Shown here: positions 24,189 to 32,334 of the stretch, piece by piece | Layout of the letters: every line of letters begins with the position of its first letter | How positions within the stretch are numbered: the first letter of the stretch is position 1 | Assembly: GCA_903845125.1 (NCBI GenBank) | Contig: CAIMWS010000222.1 | Location: 1 to 32,334, forward strand | Length of the DNA stretch: 32,334 bases | Reading direction: 5' to 3' | Origin: an uncultured Verrucomicrobiota bacterium | GTDB lineage: Bacteria; Verrucomicrobiota; Verrucomicrobiia; Limisphaerales; UBA1319 | Position numbers and translations under genes: made by a program | Notes under the pieces: generated by a model | The model's input: only the letters and a program-made list of their open reading frames with translations | What the model was told of the DNA's origin: nothing | Database searches by the model: none

Positions 24189-26225
24189 ATGAGTTTCTCC
24201 ACTGATTTCGTCAGCGAACCGAGTGTCCGCCGGGGGCGTTTTGCCCGCGGATTCGGCCTGTTGTCCTATAGTCTATTACTCGCTGCGGCCCTGGCCCAAA
24301 CCCCGGCCAGTCCGGAGGTGGTTCTGGGCTTGCCTGAATTATTCCGGCTGGACCGGCTGCCGGTGTTCAAGAACTCCGTGGAAGTGGGGTCCATCTCAAG
24401 CTATGATCGCACCGGCGGCAACGATGACGGTTTTTCCGGGAAATATTCATTCATCCGGGAGGAAAAAGAGGGGCTGTTCATCGCGGACCTGAAGGGGCCG
24501 GGAATCATTTACCGCATATGGACGCCTACGCCTTCGGATGACTGGGTCGATTTTTACTTTGATGGCGAAGCCAGCCCGCGCATCCAAGTCCAGTACCGGG
24601 AAATGTTCCTTGGGCGGCAAGCGCCCTTTGTGTCGCCCCTGGTGGGATATGGTGGTGGAGGATTCTACAGCTATGTGCCGCTGCCATTTTCAAGGTCCTG
24701 CAAGATTCTCATCCGGGCCAAACGGGTGCAATTTTACCAGGTCAACTACGCGCTTTATGCGCCGGGAACGCCGGTGGAATCCTTTAACCCCCTGCCCAAT
24801 CCCAGGTATCTGGCCAGCCTGGCCCAGGCCCAAAAAGTTTTTCTGGCGACCGGGTCCGACCTCAGCGTCCAGGCCGCTCCGCCCCTCACAAGGAACGAAT
24901 TGTTGAAAAACACCATCCGGCTGGGAGCGAAACAGACAGGGTTGCTTTTTCAAGTGGATAAGCCCGGACGCATTGCCGGCCTGCGCCTTTATCCGGCAGC
25001 GGCCCTGGCCGGGAAAGCGAGGGACTTGGTATTGAAGATTTCCTTCGATGGCGAGGGCCCAGCGATATGGTGTCCCGCCGGTGATTTTTTTGGATACGCC
25101 TGGGGGCAGCCAGCCATGAAGTCGCTGTTGATCGGTGCCAGCCAGGGGGGGGCTTATTGTTACTTCCCGATGCCTTTCGATCGTTCCGCCCGGGTGGAAC
25201 TGGTGTCCGAGAAGGAGACGGGTCAACCCGTGGAAATCAGCGCCGAATTGGTGTTCAATGCCACGCCCAGAAGTGCCTTGGAAGGGAAATTTTACGCCGG
25301 CTGGCGGCGGGAAAACCCCACCGCCGACGGGGTGCCATTCACCTTTATCAAGACCCGGGGCCGGGGGCATGTGGTGGGAGTGGTTTTGCAGGCCCAAGGC
25401 TTCGAGTCGGGAAAAACGCTTTTTTTCGAGGGGGATGATCAGGCCACCATCGATGGCAAGCTGGTCATCCATGGCACGGGTTCGGAGGATTTTTTCAATG
25501 GCGGCTGGTATGATGTGCCGGACCGTTGGGAAAAGCGGATCTCCTTTCCGCTGAGCGGTTGCCTGGGATACGACAAACACTTGGGGCGTACCGGGGGATA
25601 CCGCCTTTTCCTGGGCGACGCTTACGCTTACCAAACCAGCCTGGGGCTGACCATTGAACACTCGGGCGAGCGCAATAATATACCCACCGATTATTGCGCG
25701 GTCACTTACTTATACGCCGCCGATCGCCCCTCCGATTACCTGGCGTTGCCGCCGGCCAAGGAACGGCGGGTGAACGATTTGCAGGAAGTGGTGTTTCCCG
25801 CCTGGTGGCAGACACCCATCCATGCTTGGAGTTTCAACAATGCCTCCCTGGAACGCCGGAGCGAAAAAGTGGGCCAGGAGGAAGTTCGCTTCCTTTCGCT
25901 CAAAGCCACCGGGCAGGATTGGTTTGGCGCGCCATTCCTATCCTTGACCTGCGAGGTGCCTGCCGCGGGGGCCTATGAGATCCTGATTGAAGCCATGAAA
26001 GGCCCGGGACAAGCCCAGGTGCAGCTATTTCAAAACGAAGTGCCGGTGGCCAAGGCGGTGGATCTTTACCAGGCCAGCCGCGCCAAAAGCGGGCGCGTAT
26101 CGCTGGGGATGATGGAACTGGAAGAGGGCAAAAACAACCTGATGCTGAAATTGCCTGGGAAAAATGAGAAAGCGGCCGGGCTGGCTTTGGACCTGATCCA
26201 AATCATTTTCCGGAAAGTCCAATAA
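24189..26225 (+). CDS. Exported GH172-family (DUF2961) glycosidase with C-terminal beta domain
   Basis: This 678-residue protein has a leader (FARGFGLLSYSLLLAAALAQ). It carries DUF2961/GH172 features: ISSYDRTGGNDDGFSGKYSF, GPGIIYRIWTPTPSDDWVDFYFDGE, QVNYALY and the GTGSEDFFNGGWYDVP motif with E433 in the GSED group. After about residue 520 a separate beta-sandwich-like domain follows (IHAWSFNNASLERRS to the end), possibly carbohydrate-binding. It is nearly twice as long as the other GH172 gene here and lacks a lipobox. I chose ATG 24189; an in-frame ATG at 24132 would add 19 residues that do not improve the leader. It heads a gene run with GH95 (29-base gap) and GH2. Confidence 0.85.
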   Translation: MSFSTDFVSEPSVRRGRFARGFGLLSYSLLLAAALAQTPASPEVVLGLPELFRLDRLPVFKNSVEVGSISSYDRTGGNDDGFSGKYSFIREEKEGLFIADLKGPGIIYRIWTPTPSDDWVDFYFDGEASPRIQVQYREMFLGRQAPFVSPLVGYGGGGFYSYVPLPFSRSCKILIRAKRVQFYQVNYALYAPGTPVESFNPLPNPRYLASLAQAQKVFLATGSDLSVQAAPPLTRNELLKNTIRLGAKQTGLLFQVDKPGRIAGLRLYPAAALAGKARDLVLKISFDGEGPAIWCPAGDFFGYAWGQPAMKSLLIGASQGGAYCYFPMPFDRSARVELVSEKETGQPVEISAELVFNATPRSALEGKFYAGWRRENPTADGVPFTFIKTRGRGHVVGVVLQAQGFESGKTLFFEGDDQATIDGKLVIHGTGSEDFFNGGWYDVPDRWEKRISFPLSGCLGYDKHLGRTGGYRLFLGDAYAYQTSLGLTIEHSGERNNIPTDYCAVTYLYAADRPSDYLALPPAKERRVNDLQEVVFPAWWQTPIHAWSFNNASLERRSEKVGQEEVRFLSLKATGQDWFGAPFLSLTCEVPAAGAYEILIEAMKGPGQAQVQLFQNEVPVAKAVDLYQASRAKSGRVSLGMMELEEGKNNLMLKLPGKNEKAAGLALDLIQIIFRKVQ

Positions 26226-26254
26226 ACCCCTTCAGTAAATTGAACAAGGAAACG

Positions 26255-28726
26255 ATGTTCGTTATGAGAACCCTGGTGATGTGTTTGATGGGTCTGGCTA
26301 CTGCTGCGCTGTGCCAGGCGGTTCCCGAACCCGAACCCCAACACCTGGTGTGGTATGATCGGGCCGCCAAAGTTTGGGAAGAGGCGATCCCGATCGGCAA
26401 TGGTTGGTTGGGCGGAATGATCCATGGCACGGTGGATCGGGAATGGATCAACTTGAACGATGTCACGCTTTATTCCGGAGAACCGGGGCAGCGAGACTTG
26501 CCGCTCCACATTGCGGATGATCTGGCGCGGGTCCGGCAGTGGTTGAGCGAGGGCAAATACGCCGAGGCCCATCGCCACGCGGCCACCAACTGGCTGGGCC
26601 GGGCGCAGGCTTGCTACCAACCCTTGGGTGATTTGGCCATCGAGTTCGAGCCCTCCGGCCCAGTGGCGGATTACCGGCGGCAGCTCGACCTCGGCCATGC
26701 CGTGGTGCAGACCTCTTACACGCGGGAGGGGATCAAATACACCCGTGAATATTTTGCCAGCTACCCGGCGCGAGCGATCATCATACGGCTGAGCACCGAT
26801 AAACCAGGGGCGTTGAATTTCACGGCCCGGCTCAGCTCGGTGCATCCCACCGCCAAAACTGCTGCGGCCGATTTGGCAACATTAGTGATGGCTGGCCAGG
26901 TGCCGGGCCTGGCCTTGCGGCGGGATTTGAAATTGGTGATCAATAAAAAAGAACAATGGAAATACCCCGAATTGTTCGGACCTGACGGCCAGCTCAAGCC
27001 CGGCGGCAAGCAGGTGTTATACGGGGCTGAAATCAACGGCCTGGGCACCTTTTTTGAAACGCGGCTTAAAATCACCAGCCACAATGGCCAGTTGGTGGCC
27101 ACCCCCAACGGTCTGCGATTGGAAAAGGCCAGTGAGGCGGTGCTGATCCTGGCCAGCGGCTCCAGTTATAATGGCTTCGAAAAAAGCCCGAGCCGGGAAG
27201 GGACCGATCCATCCGCCCAGGTGAAAGCCATATTGGCCGGGGTGGGGGGACGCCGTCACCAGGAATTGCTCGCGCAGCATGTGGACGATTACCGCAAACT
27301 TTTCAACCGGGTGGCGATCGACCTGGGACCGGCGCCAGCGGCCGCCCAACGGCCCACCACCGAGCGTTTGGCGAACTTCGCGGCCGGCGGGGACGAAGCT
27401 TTCGCGGCGCTATACTTCCAGTTTGGCCGGTACCTGATGATTTCCGGATCGCGCCCAGGGACTCAACCGTTGAATCTGCAGGGCATCTGGAATCCGCACG
27501 TGATTCCGCCCTGGGCTGGGGCCTATACCATCAACATCAACACCGAGATGAATTATTGGCCGGTGGAGGTGGCCAACCTGGCGGAGTGCCATGAACCACT
27601 CCTGCGCATGATCCAGGAACTGGCGGTGGATGGCCGCAAAGTCGCGCGGCAGTTGTACCGCTTGCCAGGGTGGGTGGCTCACCACAACACCACCCTTTGG
27701 CGGGATGCCCAACCGGTGGATGGCGACGCCACGGCTTCCTTTTGGAACCTTGGTTCGGGATGGTTGTGCCAGCATCTGTGGGAGCATTTCGCTTTTACCC
27801 AGGATCGGGAGTTTTTGCGGCAGCAGGCCTACCCGATCCTGAAGTCTGCTGCGGAATTTTATGCCGGCTGGCTGGTGGAGGATGAGCAGGGGAGGCTGGT
27901 GACCCCGGTCAATGGTTCACCGGAAAACACCTTCCGCTATGTGGATGCTCAGGGCCGAAAAGTGAATGCCGCACTGGCCCCGGGGCCTACCATGGATATG
28001 GCCATCATCCGCGAATTGTTCACGAATTGCATCCAGGCGGCGGAGCTTTTGCGGGTTAATGAGCCTTTCATCGACAGTCTGCGCCAAAAACTTCCCCGCC
28101 TGCTGCCCCCTCAAATCGGCGCCCGGGGCCAGTTGATGGAGTGGTCGCGGGATTTTGAGGAGGCGGAGCCGAAGCATCGGCATGTGTCCCACCTGTATGG
28201 GTTGCATCCCGGGAACCAGATTACACCCCGGACGCCCGAACTGTTCGCTGCCTGCCGGCGGTCGTTGGAATTGCGGGGCGATGAGGCCACCGGATGGTCC
28301 ATGGGCTGGAAAATCAATCTGTGGGCGCGATTGGGGGACGGCAATCATGCGCACGCTTTGCTGGCCGGACTGCTGAGCCCGAAACGGACTTACCCGAACC
28401 TGTTCGACGCGCACCCTCCGTTCCAAATCGACGGCAATTTTGGCGGTTGCGCCGGCATCGCGGAGATGATCCTGCAAACGCACACCGGGGAGATCCACCT
28501 TTTGCCGGCTTTGCCGGCCGCCTGGGCTTCAGGCAGCATCAAGGGCTTGCGGGCCCGGGGTGGTTTTGAGCTGGACATTTATTGGAAGGAAGGACGTTTG
28601 AACCGGGTGCGCGTTCTAAGCCTGGCCGAGCAACCTTGTGCCGTGCGGTATGGAAATTTGCGGGTCAAGCTGGAACTGGCGGCCGGCCAGGCTCGAGAAT
28701 TAAACGGAAACTTGGAATCCCAATGA
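26255..28726 (+). CDS. Exported GH95 alpha-L-fucosidase/galactosidase
   Basis: GH95 enzymes invert terminal alpha-1,2-L-fucosyl or L-galactosyl bonds. The 823-residue protein has a leader (MRTLVMCLMGLATAALCQ region) and opens with LVWYDRAAKVWEEAIPIGNGWLGGM. It has the alpha/alpha-barrel signature IWNPHVIPPWAGAYTININTEMNYW, with N427 and N429 (the water-activating pair), then SPENTF with E557 (general acid) and QIDGNFGG with D726. These align by motif with the catalytic residues of AfcA. ATG 26255 follows AAGGA by 4 bases; ATG 26264 is an alternative. The stop overlaps the start of the GH2 gene (ATGA at 28723-28726), so the two are translationally coupled. Fucosidase versus galactosidase cannot be told from sequence alone. 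Confidence 0.92.
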   Translation: MFVMRTLVMCLMGLATAALCQAVPEPEPQHLVWYDRAAKVWEEAIPIGNGWLGGMIHGTVDREWINLNDVTLYSGEPGQRDLPLHIADDLARVRQWLSEGKYAEAHRHAATNWLGRAQACYQPLGDLAIEFEPSGPVADYRRQLDLGHAVVQTSYTREGIKYTREYFASYPARAIIIRLSTDKPGALNFTARLSSVHPTAKTAAADLATLVMAGQVPGLALRRDLKLVINKKEQWKYPELFGPDGQLKPGGKQVLYGAEINGLGTFFETRLKITSHNGQLVATPNGLRLEKASEAVLILASGSSYNGFEKSPSREGTDPSAQVKAILAGVGGRRHQELLAQHVDDYRKLFNRVAIDLGPAPAAAQRPTTERLANFAAGGDEAFAALYFQFGRYLMISGSRPGTQPLNLQGIWNPHVIPPWAGAYTININTEMNYWPVEVANLAECHEPLLRMIQELAVDGRKVARQLYRLPGWVAHHNTTLWRDAQPVDGDATASFWNLGSGWLCQHLWEHFAFTQDREFLRQQAYPILKSAAEFYAGWLVEDEQGRLVTPVNGSPENTFRYVDAQGRKVNAALAPGPTMDMAIIRELFTNCIQAAELLRVNEPFIDSLRQKLPRLLPPQIGARGQLMEWSRDFEEAEPKHRHVSHLYGLHPGNQITPRTPELFAACRRSLELRGDEATGWSMGWKINLWARLGDGNHAHALLAGLLSPKRTYPNLFDAHPPFQIDGNFGGCAGIAEMILQTHTGEIHLLPALPAAWASGSIKGLRARGGFELDIYWKEGRLNRVRVLSLAEQPCAVRYGNLRVKLELAAGQARELNGNLESQ

Positions 28727-31700
28727 AAACAAAAACTTGGTTGTGGCTCGTGATCGGATGGCTGGGAGTCGTTGGCGCCCAGGGTGAAGCGCTGAACCTT
28801 CCGTTGGGTGGGCATTGGCGTTTTGCGCTGGACCCCAATGGCCAGGGGGAACCGGAAAAGTGGTTCAACAAGGACCTGGCTGACCGCATCGATTTGCCGG
28901 GGACCACGGACCAGGCTCGCAAGGGGCATGCCTTGCACCGTGATTCAATGACTTACGGACAGGAGGTGCTGCGGACGCAATGGCCAGGGACCGTATTGCC
29001 AGTCCGCGCCGATGAGACGGGGACCTTGATCCGGGACTGGTTATATATTGGCAAAGCTTGGTACCAGCGTGATATCGATATTACTCCGGCCTGGCAGGGA
29101 AAGCGGGTGCAGTTGCGGTTGGAGCGCGCTCTTTGGCGTACCAAGGTATGGCTGGATGAGCGTTTCATCGGCACCGAGGACAGCCTGGTCACGGAGCATC
29201 GATTCGATTTGGGCGGGGTGGCTCCAGGGCGCCATCGGCTGACCATTTGTGTCGACAACAGCCTGCAGCACAACATCGGCATCATCGGACATTCTTACGG
29301 GCCCGAAACTCAAGGCCGGTGGAACGGTTTGGTGGGGGATTTGCGGCTGATCGCCACCGATCCGGTATTCGTCCGGCAATTGCAGGCTTTCCCGGCGGCG
29401 GATCGGCGTTCAGTGCTGGTGAAAGTGCAGCTCGAAAATAGTGAATCCACCGCCGCCCTGGCGGAGTTGCGGGTGGCGATCAGCAATGAGAAAGGGAGGG
29501 AGCTGGGCTACCACTTGGCGCGGATCAACCTGCAGCCAGGGGAGGGGGCCGCCGAGCAAATCGTTACCCTGGTCAAGCCCGCTGAAGCCTGGGATGAATT
29601 CCAGACTACGCGGTATCGGGTGACGGCCCGGTTGCAGGCCGGCCTGGGCAGCCACACCGCGGAGCAAAGCTTTGGCTTCCGCCAGGTGGAGCGGGACGGC
29701 CGGCAAATCCGCGTCAACGGTCGGCGCATTTTCCTGCGCGGCACGCTGGATTGCTGCGTCTATCCCAATACCGGCCACCCGCCATTGAAAGTGGAGGAGT
29801 GGCTCAAGGTCATGGGCGTGATCAAAGAATACGGATTCAATCATGTGCGCTTCCATTCGTGGTGCCCGCCCGAGGCGGCCTTTGAAGCCGCCGACCGCCT
29901 GGGACTCTATGTGCTGCCGGAAACCCCCTTTTGGGTGGATAATTGGACGGTCAAAACCGGCAGCCTGCCCAAACTATTCGGGCAGGATCCCGATGCGGTG
30001 GATTACGTGGTCCGGGAAATCCGCCGGATCAGCGAGGCCTACGGCAACCATCCATCGTTCGCCTTCTTCTGCATTGGGAACGAGTTCGGCATGGATAGCG
30101 ATTGGAGCCTTTTGAACCAGGTGCTGGCGGAGGCCAAAGCCCGGGATAACCGGCGGCTATATTCTGCCTCGACCGCCCGCAAACGCACGGCGGCGGATGA
30201 TTACTGGCTCACGCATTCCACCGGCCGGCAGGGAACCCGCGGGGTGGGGCCGGCCCGTACGGATTGGGATTTCCGCGCGGCGGCCCAGGAATCGGAATTG
30301 CCGGTCATTGCCCATGAAACCGGACAGCGGCCGGTCTTTCCGGATTATGGCAGCCTCCTGCCTAAATTCACCGGTCCCCTGAGACCTTACAATCTCGAGC
30401 GTCTGCGGCGATTATTGGATGTGGATGGTTTGGCGGGACAGGTGCAGGAGTTCACCCGAGCCTCCGCCCGTTTCCAAATGGTCCAATATAAGGCGGAGCA
30501 TGAAGGCATGCTGCGGACGCCGGATTATGCCGGGTATCAACTGCTGATGCTCAATGATTTTACCGGGCAAAGCGAGGCGCTGGTGGGGATTTTGGATCCC
30601 TTTTGGCAATCCAAAGGGGTGGTCACGGCGCAGGAGGTGCGGCGTTGGAACGCGCCCACGGTGATCCTGGCGCGTTTTAAAGGTTATACTTGGGCGGCGG
30701 ATCAAACTTTCAAAGCTACGCTCGAAGCGGCCCATTATGGCGCCACCGACCAGACCTCCGCCGTGGGGGGATGGTCGCTGACCTCTGCCGGCCAACAGGT
30801 CATCGCCCAAGGCACCCTGGGACCGCTGGCCCTGCGCACCGGCGGGTTGACCCAGTTGGGTGAAGTCGCGGCTGGATTGAGCCCGGTTACCAAACCTTGC
30901 CCCCTGGTCTTGCGCGCCTCGGTGGCCAGATCCACCAATGAATGGACAATTTGGGTTTACCCACCCCGGGAAACCAACTCTTCCCAAGTCACGGTGGTTC
31001 GCCGATTTGATGAACAGGCCCGCCGGGCACTGGCGGATGGCAAGCGGGTATTAATGCTCGCCCAAGGCTTGAAAAACTCGCGCACCGCAAGGGTGGGATT
31101 TGGCTCTGTGTATTGGTCGGCCGGCTGGGGGGGCAACCAGTTTTCCTCCCTGGGCTTGCTGTGTCATCCCGCGCACCCGGCTTTGCGGGGATTCCCCAAT
31201 GCGGGCCATGGCGACTGGCAATGGCAGCCGTTGGTGCAGAACGCCACTGCCTTCAGCCTGGCCGGCGCGCCAGCGGGTTACCGGCCGATCGTGCAGACGG
31301 TGCCGGATTTTCATTATTCCCGATTGGTGGGCCTGGTGTTTGAAACCCGGGTGGGTTCCGGCAGTCTGCTGGTTTGCGGGTTGAATTTGGAGGGGGAAGA
31401 TCCAGCCGCGAAAGCCATGAAAAACAGCCTGATCGATTACCTGGGTTCTCCTGATTTTTCGCCCGCCACGCAATTCAGCGCCGCTTTGCTTGACGAACTG
31501 CTGGCCGATGGCGCCAGCGACGTCATGCGCCGATCAGGCGCGCGTGTCATGCGGGCAGACAGTGCTGCCGACGGATTCGAAGCCGCGAAAATACTCGATG
31601 GCAGTGCGGAGACGTTTTGGCACACTCCTTGGGAGGGCCAAGCCCCGGGCTTTCCGCACACGGTGGAGATTGATTTAGGGAAAACCACCTCCATCCAGGG

Positions 31701-31956
31701 CCTCAAACTGTTGCCCAGGCAGGATGGCAACCCCAACGGGTGGATCAAGGATTATGAAATTTACCTGGTGGATCAGTTGGGAGATTGGGGAAAGCCAGTG
31801 GCCCGGGGATCCTTCACGGCTGATGCGCGGGCCAAGGTGATCCAATTCAAACAGGCTGGTTCCGGCAGGTACCTGAAATTCGTGGCGCTTGGTTCGTTCC
31901 AGCCTTCTGAACCGTTTGCTTCTTTGGCCGAGTTGGAGGTGATTGCGACCAAGTAG
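28723..31956 (+). CDS. Exported GH2-family glycoside hydrolase with C-terminal F5/8 type C domain
   Basis: The 1077-residue protein has a signal peptide (LWLVIGWLGVVGAQG). The GH2 plan follows: a sugar-binding domain (WYQRDIDITPAWQGKRVQLRLE), an Ig-like domain (about 200-340), and a TIM barrel with ILRG-like IFLRGTLDC. F-x-HVRFHSW and NHPSFAFFCIGNEFG give E454 as acid/base, and PVIAHETGQ gives E532 as nucleophile. The C-terminal ~130 residues (from ADGFEAAKILDGSAETFW to LAELEVI) form a discoidin-like F5/8C domain for glycan binding. GH2 substrates vary (beta-galactose, mannose, glucuronate, others), so the reaction is not assigned. The start overlaps the GH95 stop, and another exported gene begins 73 bases after its end. 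Confidence 0.88.
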   Translation: MKTKTWLWLVIGWLGVVGAQGEALNLPLGGHWRFALDPNGQGEPEKWFNKDLADRIDLPGTTDQARKGHALHRDSMTYGQEVLRTQWPGTVLPVRADETGTLIRDWLYIGKAWYQRDIDITPAWQGKRVQLRLERALWRTKVWLDERFIGTEDSLVTEHRFDLGGVAPGRHRLTICVDNSLQHNIGIIGHSYGPETQGRWNGLVGDLRLIATDPVFVRQLQAFPAADRRSVLVKVQLENSESTAALAELRVAISNEKGRELGYHLARINLQPGEGAAEQIVTLVKPAEAWDEFQTTRYRVTARLQAGLGSHTAEQSFGFRQVERDGRQIRVNGRRIFLRGTLDCCVYPNTGHPPLKVEEWLKVMGVIKEYGFNHVRFHSWCPPEAAFEAADRLGLYVLPETPFWVDNWTVKTGSLPKLFGQDPDAVDYVVREIRRISEAYGNHPSFAFFCIGNEFGMDSDWSLLNQVLAEAKARDNRRLYSASTARKRTAADDYWLTHSTGRQGTRGVGPARTDWDFRAAAQESELPVIAHETGQRPVFPDYGSLLPKFTGPLRPYNLERLRRLLDVDGLAGQVQEFTRASARFQMVQYKAEHEGMLRTPDYAGYQLLMLNDFTGQSEALVGILDPFWQSKGVVTAQEVRRWNAPTVILARFKGYTWAADQTFKATLEAAHYGATDQTSAVGGWSLTSAGQQVIAQGTLGPLALRTGGLTQLGEVAAGLSPVTKPCPLVLRASVARSTNEWTIWVYPPRETNSSQVTVVRRFDEQARRALADGKRVLMLAQGLKNSRTARVGFGSVYWSAGWGGNQFSSLGLLCHPAHPALRGFPNAGHGDWQWQPLVQNATAFSLAGAPAGYRPIVQTVPDFHYSRLVGLVFETRVGSGSLLVCGLNLEGEDPAAKAMKNSLIDYLGSPDFSPATQFSAALLDELLADGASDVMRRSGARVMRADSAADGFEAAKILDGSAETFWHTPWEGQAPGFPHTVEIDLGKTTSIQGLKLLPRQDGNPNGWIKDYEIYLVDQLGDWGKPVARGSFTADARAKVIQFKQAGSGRYLKFVALGSFQPSEPFASLAELEVIATK

Positions 31957-32029
31957 CGAAAAAATAGCCCCCAGGAAAGTTTGCACTTGATAAATTGGAA
32001 AAACGCACGATTTTGGTTTCCACAATCTA

Positions 32030-32334
32030 ATGCAAACTATGGAATTACCTAAATACTACACAAAAAGCAAATCGGACACCCCTTGGCGCAGACTTCGCTG
32101 GCTGGGGATCGTGCTGGTGCAAACCTCCATCGCTTTGGCCCAGCCAACCGCGCCCGGATTGCCCGAGGCCAACGGTTTACGCCCGGCCAGTGCCACCATT
32201 TATGTGAATCCCCCCGCCACGACCCAGAATAACGGCAAGGTGGAGAGCATTGGGGTGGCAGTGGTGGCTGATGGCAACATCGCCATCGGTTGGGAAGATG
32301 ACGGCGATGCCCTGGCGGACCAGGAAGCCGTCTG
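32030..32334 (+). CDS. Exported protein, N-terminal part only, cut by the window edge
   Basis: The frame starts with ATG at 32030 (a second ATG follows three codons later). A positively charged stretch (KSKSDTPWRRLRW) precedes a hydrophobic leader (LGIVLVQTSIALAQ), so this is a signal peptide with a long n-region. The next ~60 residues (RPASATIYVNPPATTQNN, then GVAVVADGNIAIGWEDDGDA) look like the first strands of a beta-propeller or adhesin-type secreted protein. The reading frame is open to the last base. It follows the GH2 gene after 73 bases on the same strand and may belong to that operon. Confidence 0.65.
   Translation, partial: MQTMELPKYYTKSKSDTPWRRLRWLGIVLVQTSIALAQPTAPGLPEANGLRPASATIYVNPPATTQNNGKVESIGVAVVADGNIAIGWEDDGDALADQEAV

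Noticed and set aside
1..32334. Selenoprotein genes with in-frame TGA in this window
   Set aside because: Each TGA stop I examined sits at a natural family C-terminus, and none is followed by a continuing conserved domain.

Overview
The window looks like a piece of a moderately high-GC Verrucomicrobiota genome, most likely from the Limisphaerales/Pedosphaera group. This placement is an inference from gene content: a fused SecDF next to YajC, a one-piece sensor kinase with a periplasmic two-component-type propeller, exported NIPSNAP and LPNGN-propeller proteins, and many exported glycoside hydrolases (GH38-like, GH172, GH95, GH2, DUF4965) spread among housekeeping genes. No rRNA or phylogenetic marker was compared. 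No insertion sequence, prophage, CRISPR array or SusC/SusD pair was seen, and no gene-free stretch exceeds 300 bases.

Region by region. (1) 1-2686, minus strand: an LPNGN beta-propeller protein, a tandem NIPSNAP protein, nucleoside diphosphate kinase (ndk) and the start of an exported protein. That last reading frame runs into a piece of a class V aminotransferase at the left edge, so the first ~110 bases look like a rearrangement or assembly chimera. (2) 2816-6824, plus strand: a good sigma70-like promoter, a tRNA-Sec gene (anticodon TCA) and, 21 bases later, a GH38-like glycosidase followed by a GH172 lipoprotein. (3) 6785-13130, minus strand: yajC, secDF, a TerC-family membrane protein, recJ and ispD, closely packed and probably read from a promoter upstream of yajC. 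(4) 13303-17648, plus strand: a small CxxC protein, an exported M91-like zinc metallopeptidase and a large sensor histidine kinase, spaced as one operon. (5) 17662-18387, minus: a family 2 glycosyltransferase. (6) 18545-22371, plus: a DUF4964/5127/4965/1793 glutaminase-A-like exported protein and an orphan ABC-2 permease made of two similar halves. (7) 22629-23924, minus: a B12-binding-type radical SAM protein. (8) 24189-32334, plus: GH172, GH95 and GH2 genes with very short or overlapping junctions, then the start of another exported protein.

How it fits together. The plus-strand exported enzymes probably take apart a complex glycan outside the cytoplasm: GH95 (alpha-L-fucose/galactose), GH38-like (alpha-mannose-type), GH172 (furanoside-type), and a GH2 enzyme with a C-terminal discoidin-like domain. 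The sensor kinase could read out sugars or cell-surface state, but nothing in the sequence ties it to the hydrolases. The most unexpected single element is the tRNA-Sec. It shows that this lineage probably makes selenoproteins, although no selenoprotein or selA/selB/selD gene is visible here. Its position as the leader of a glycosidase transcript is unusual.
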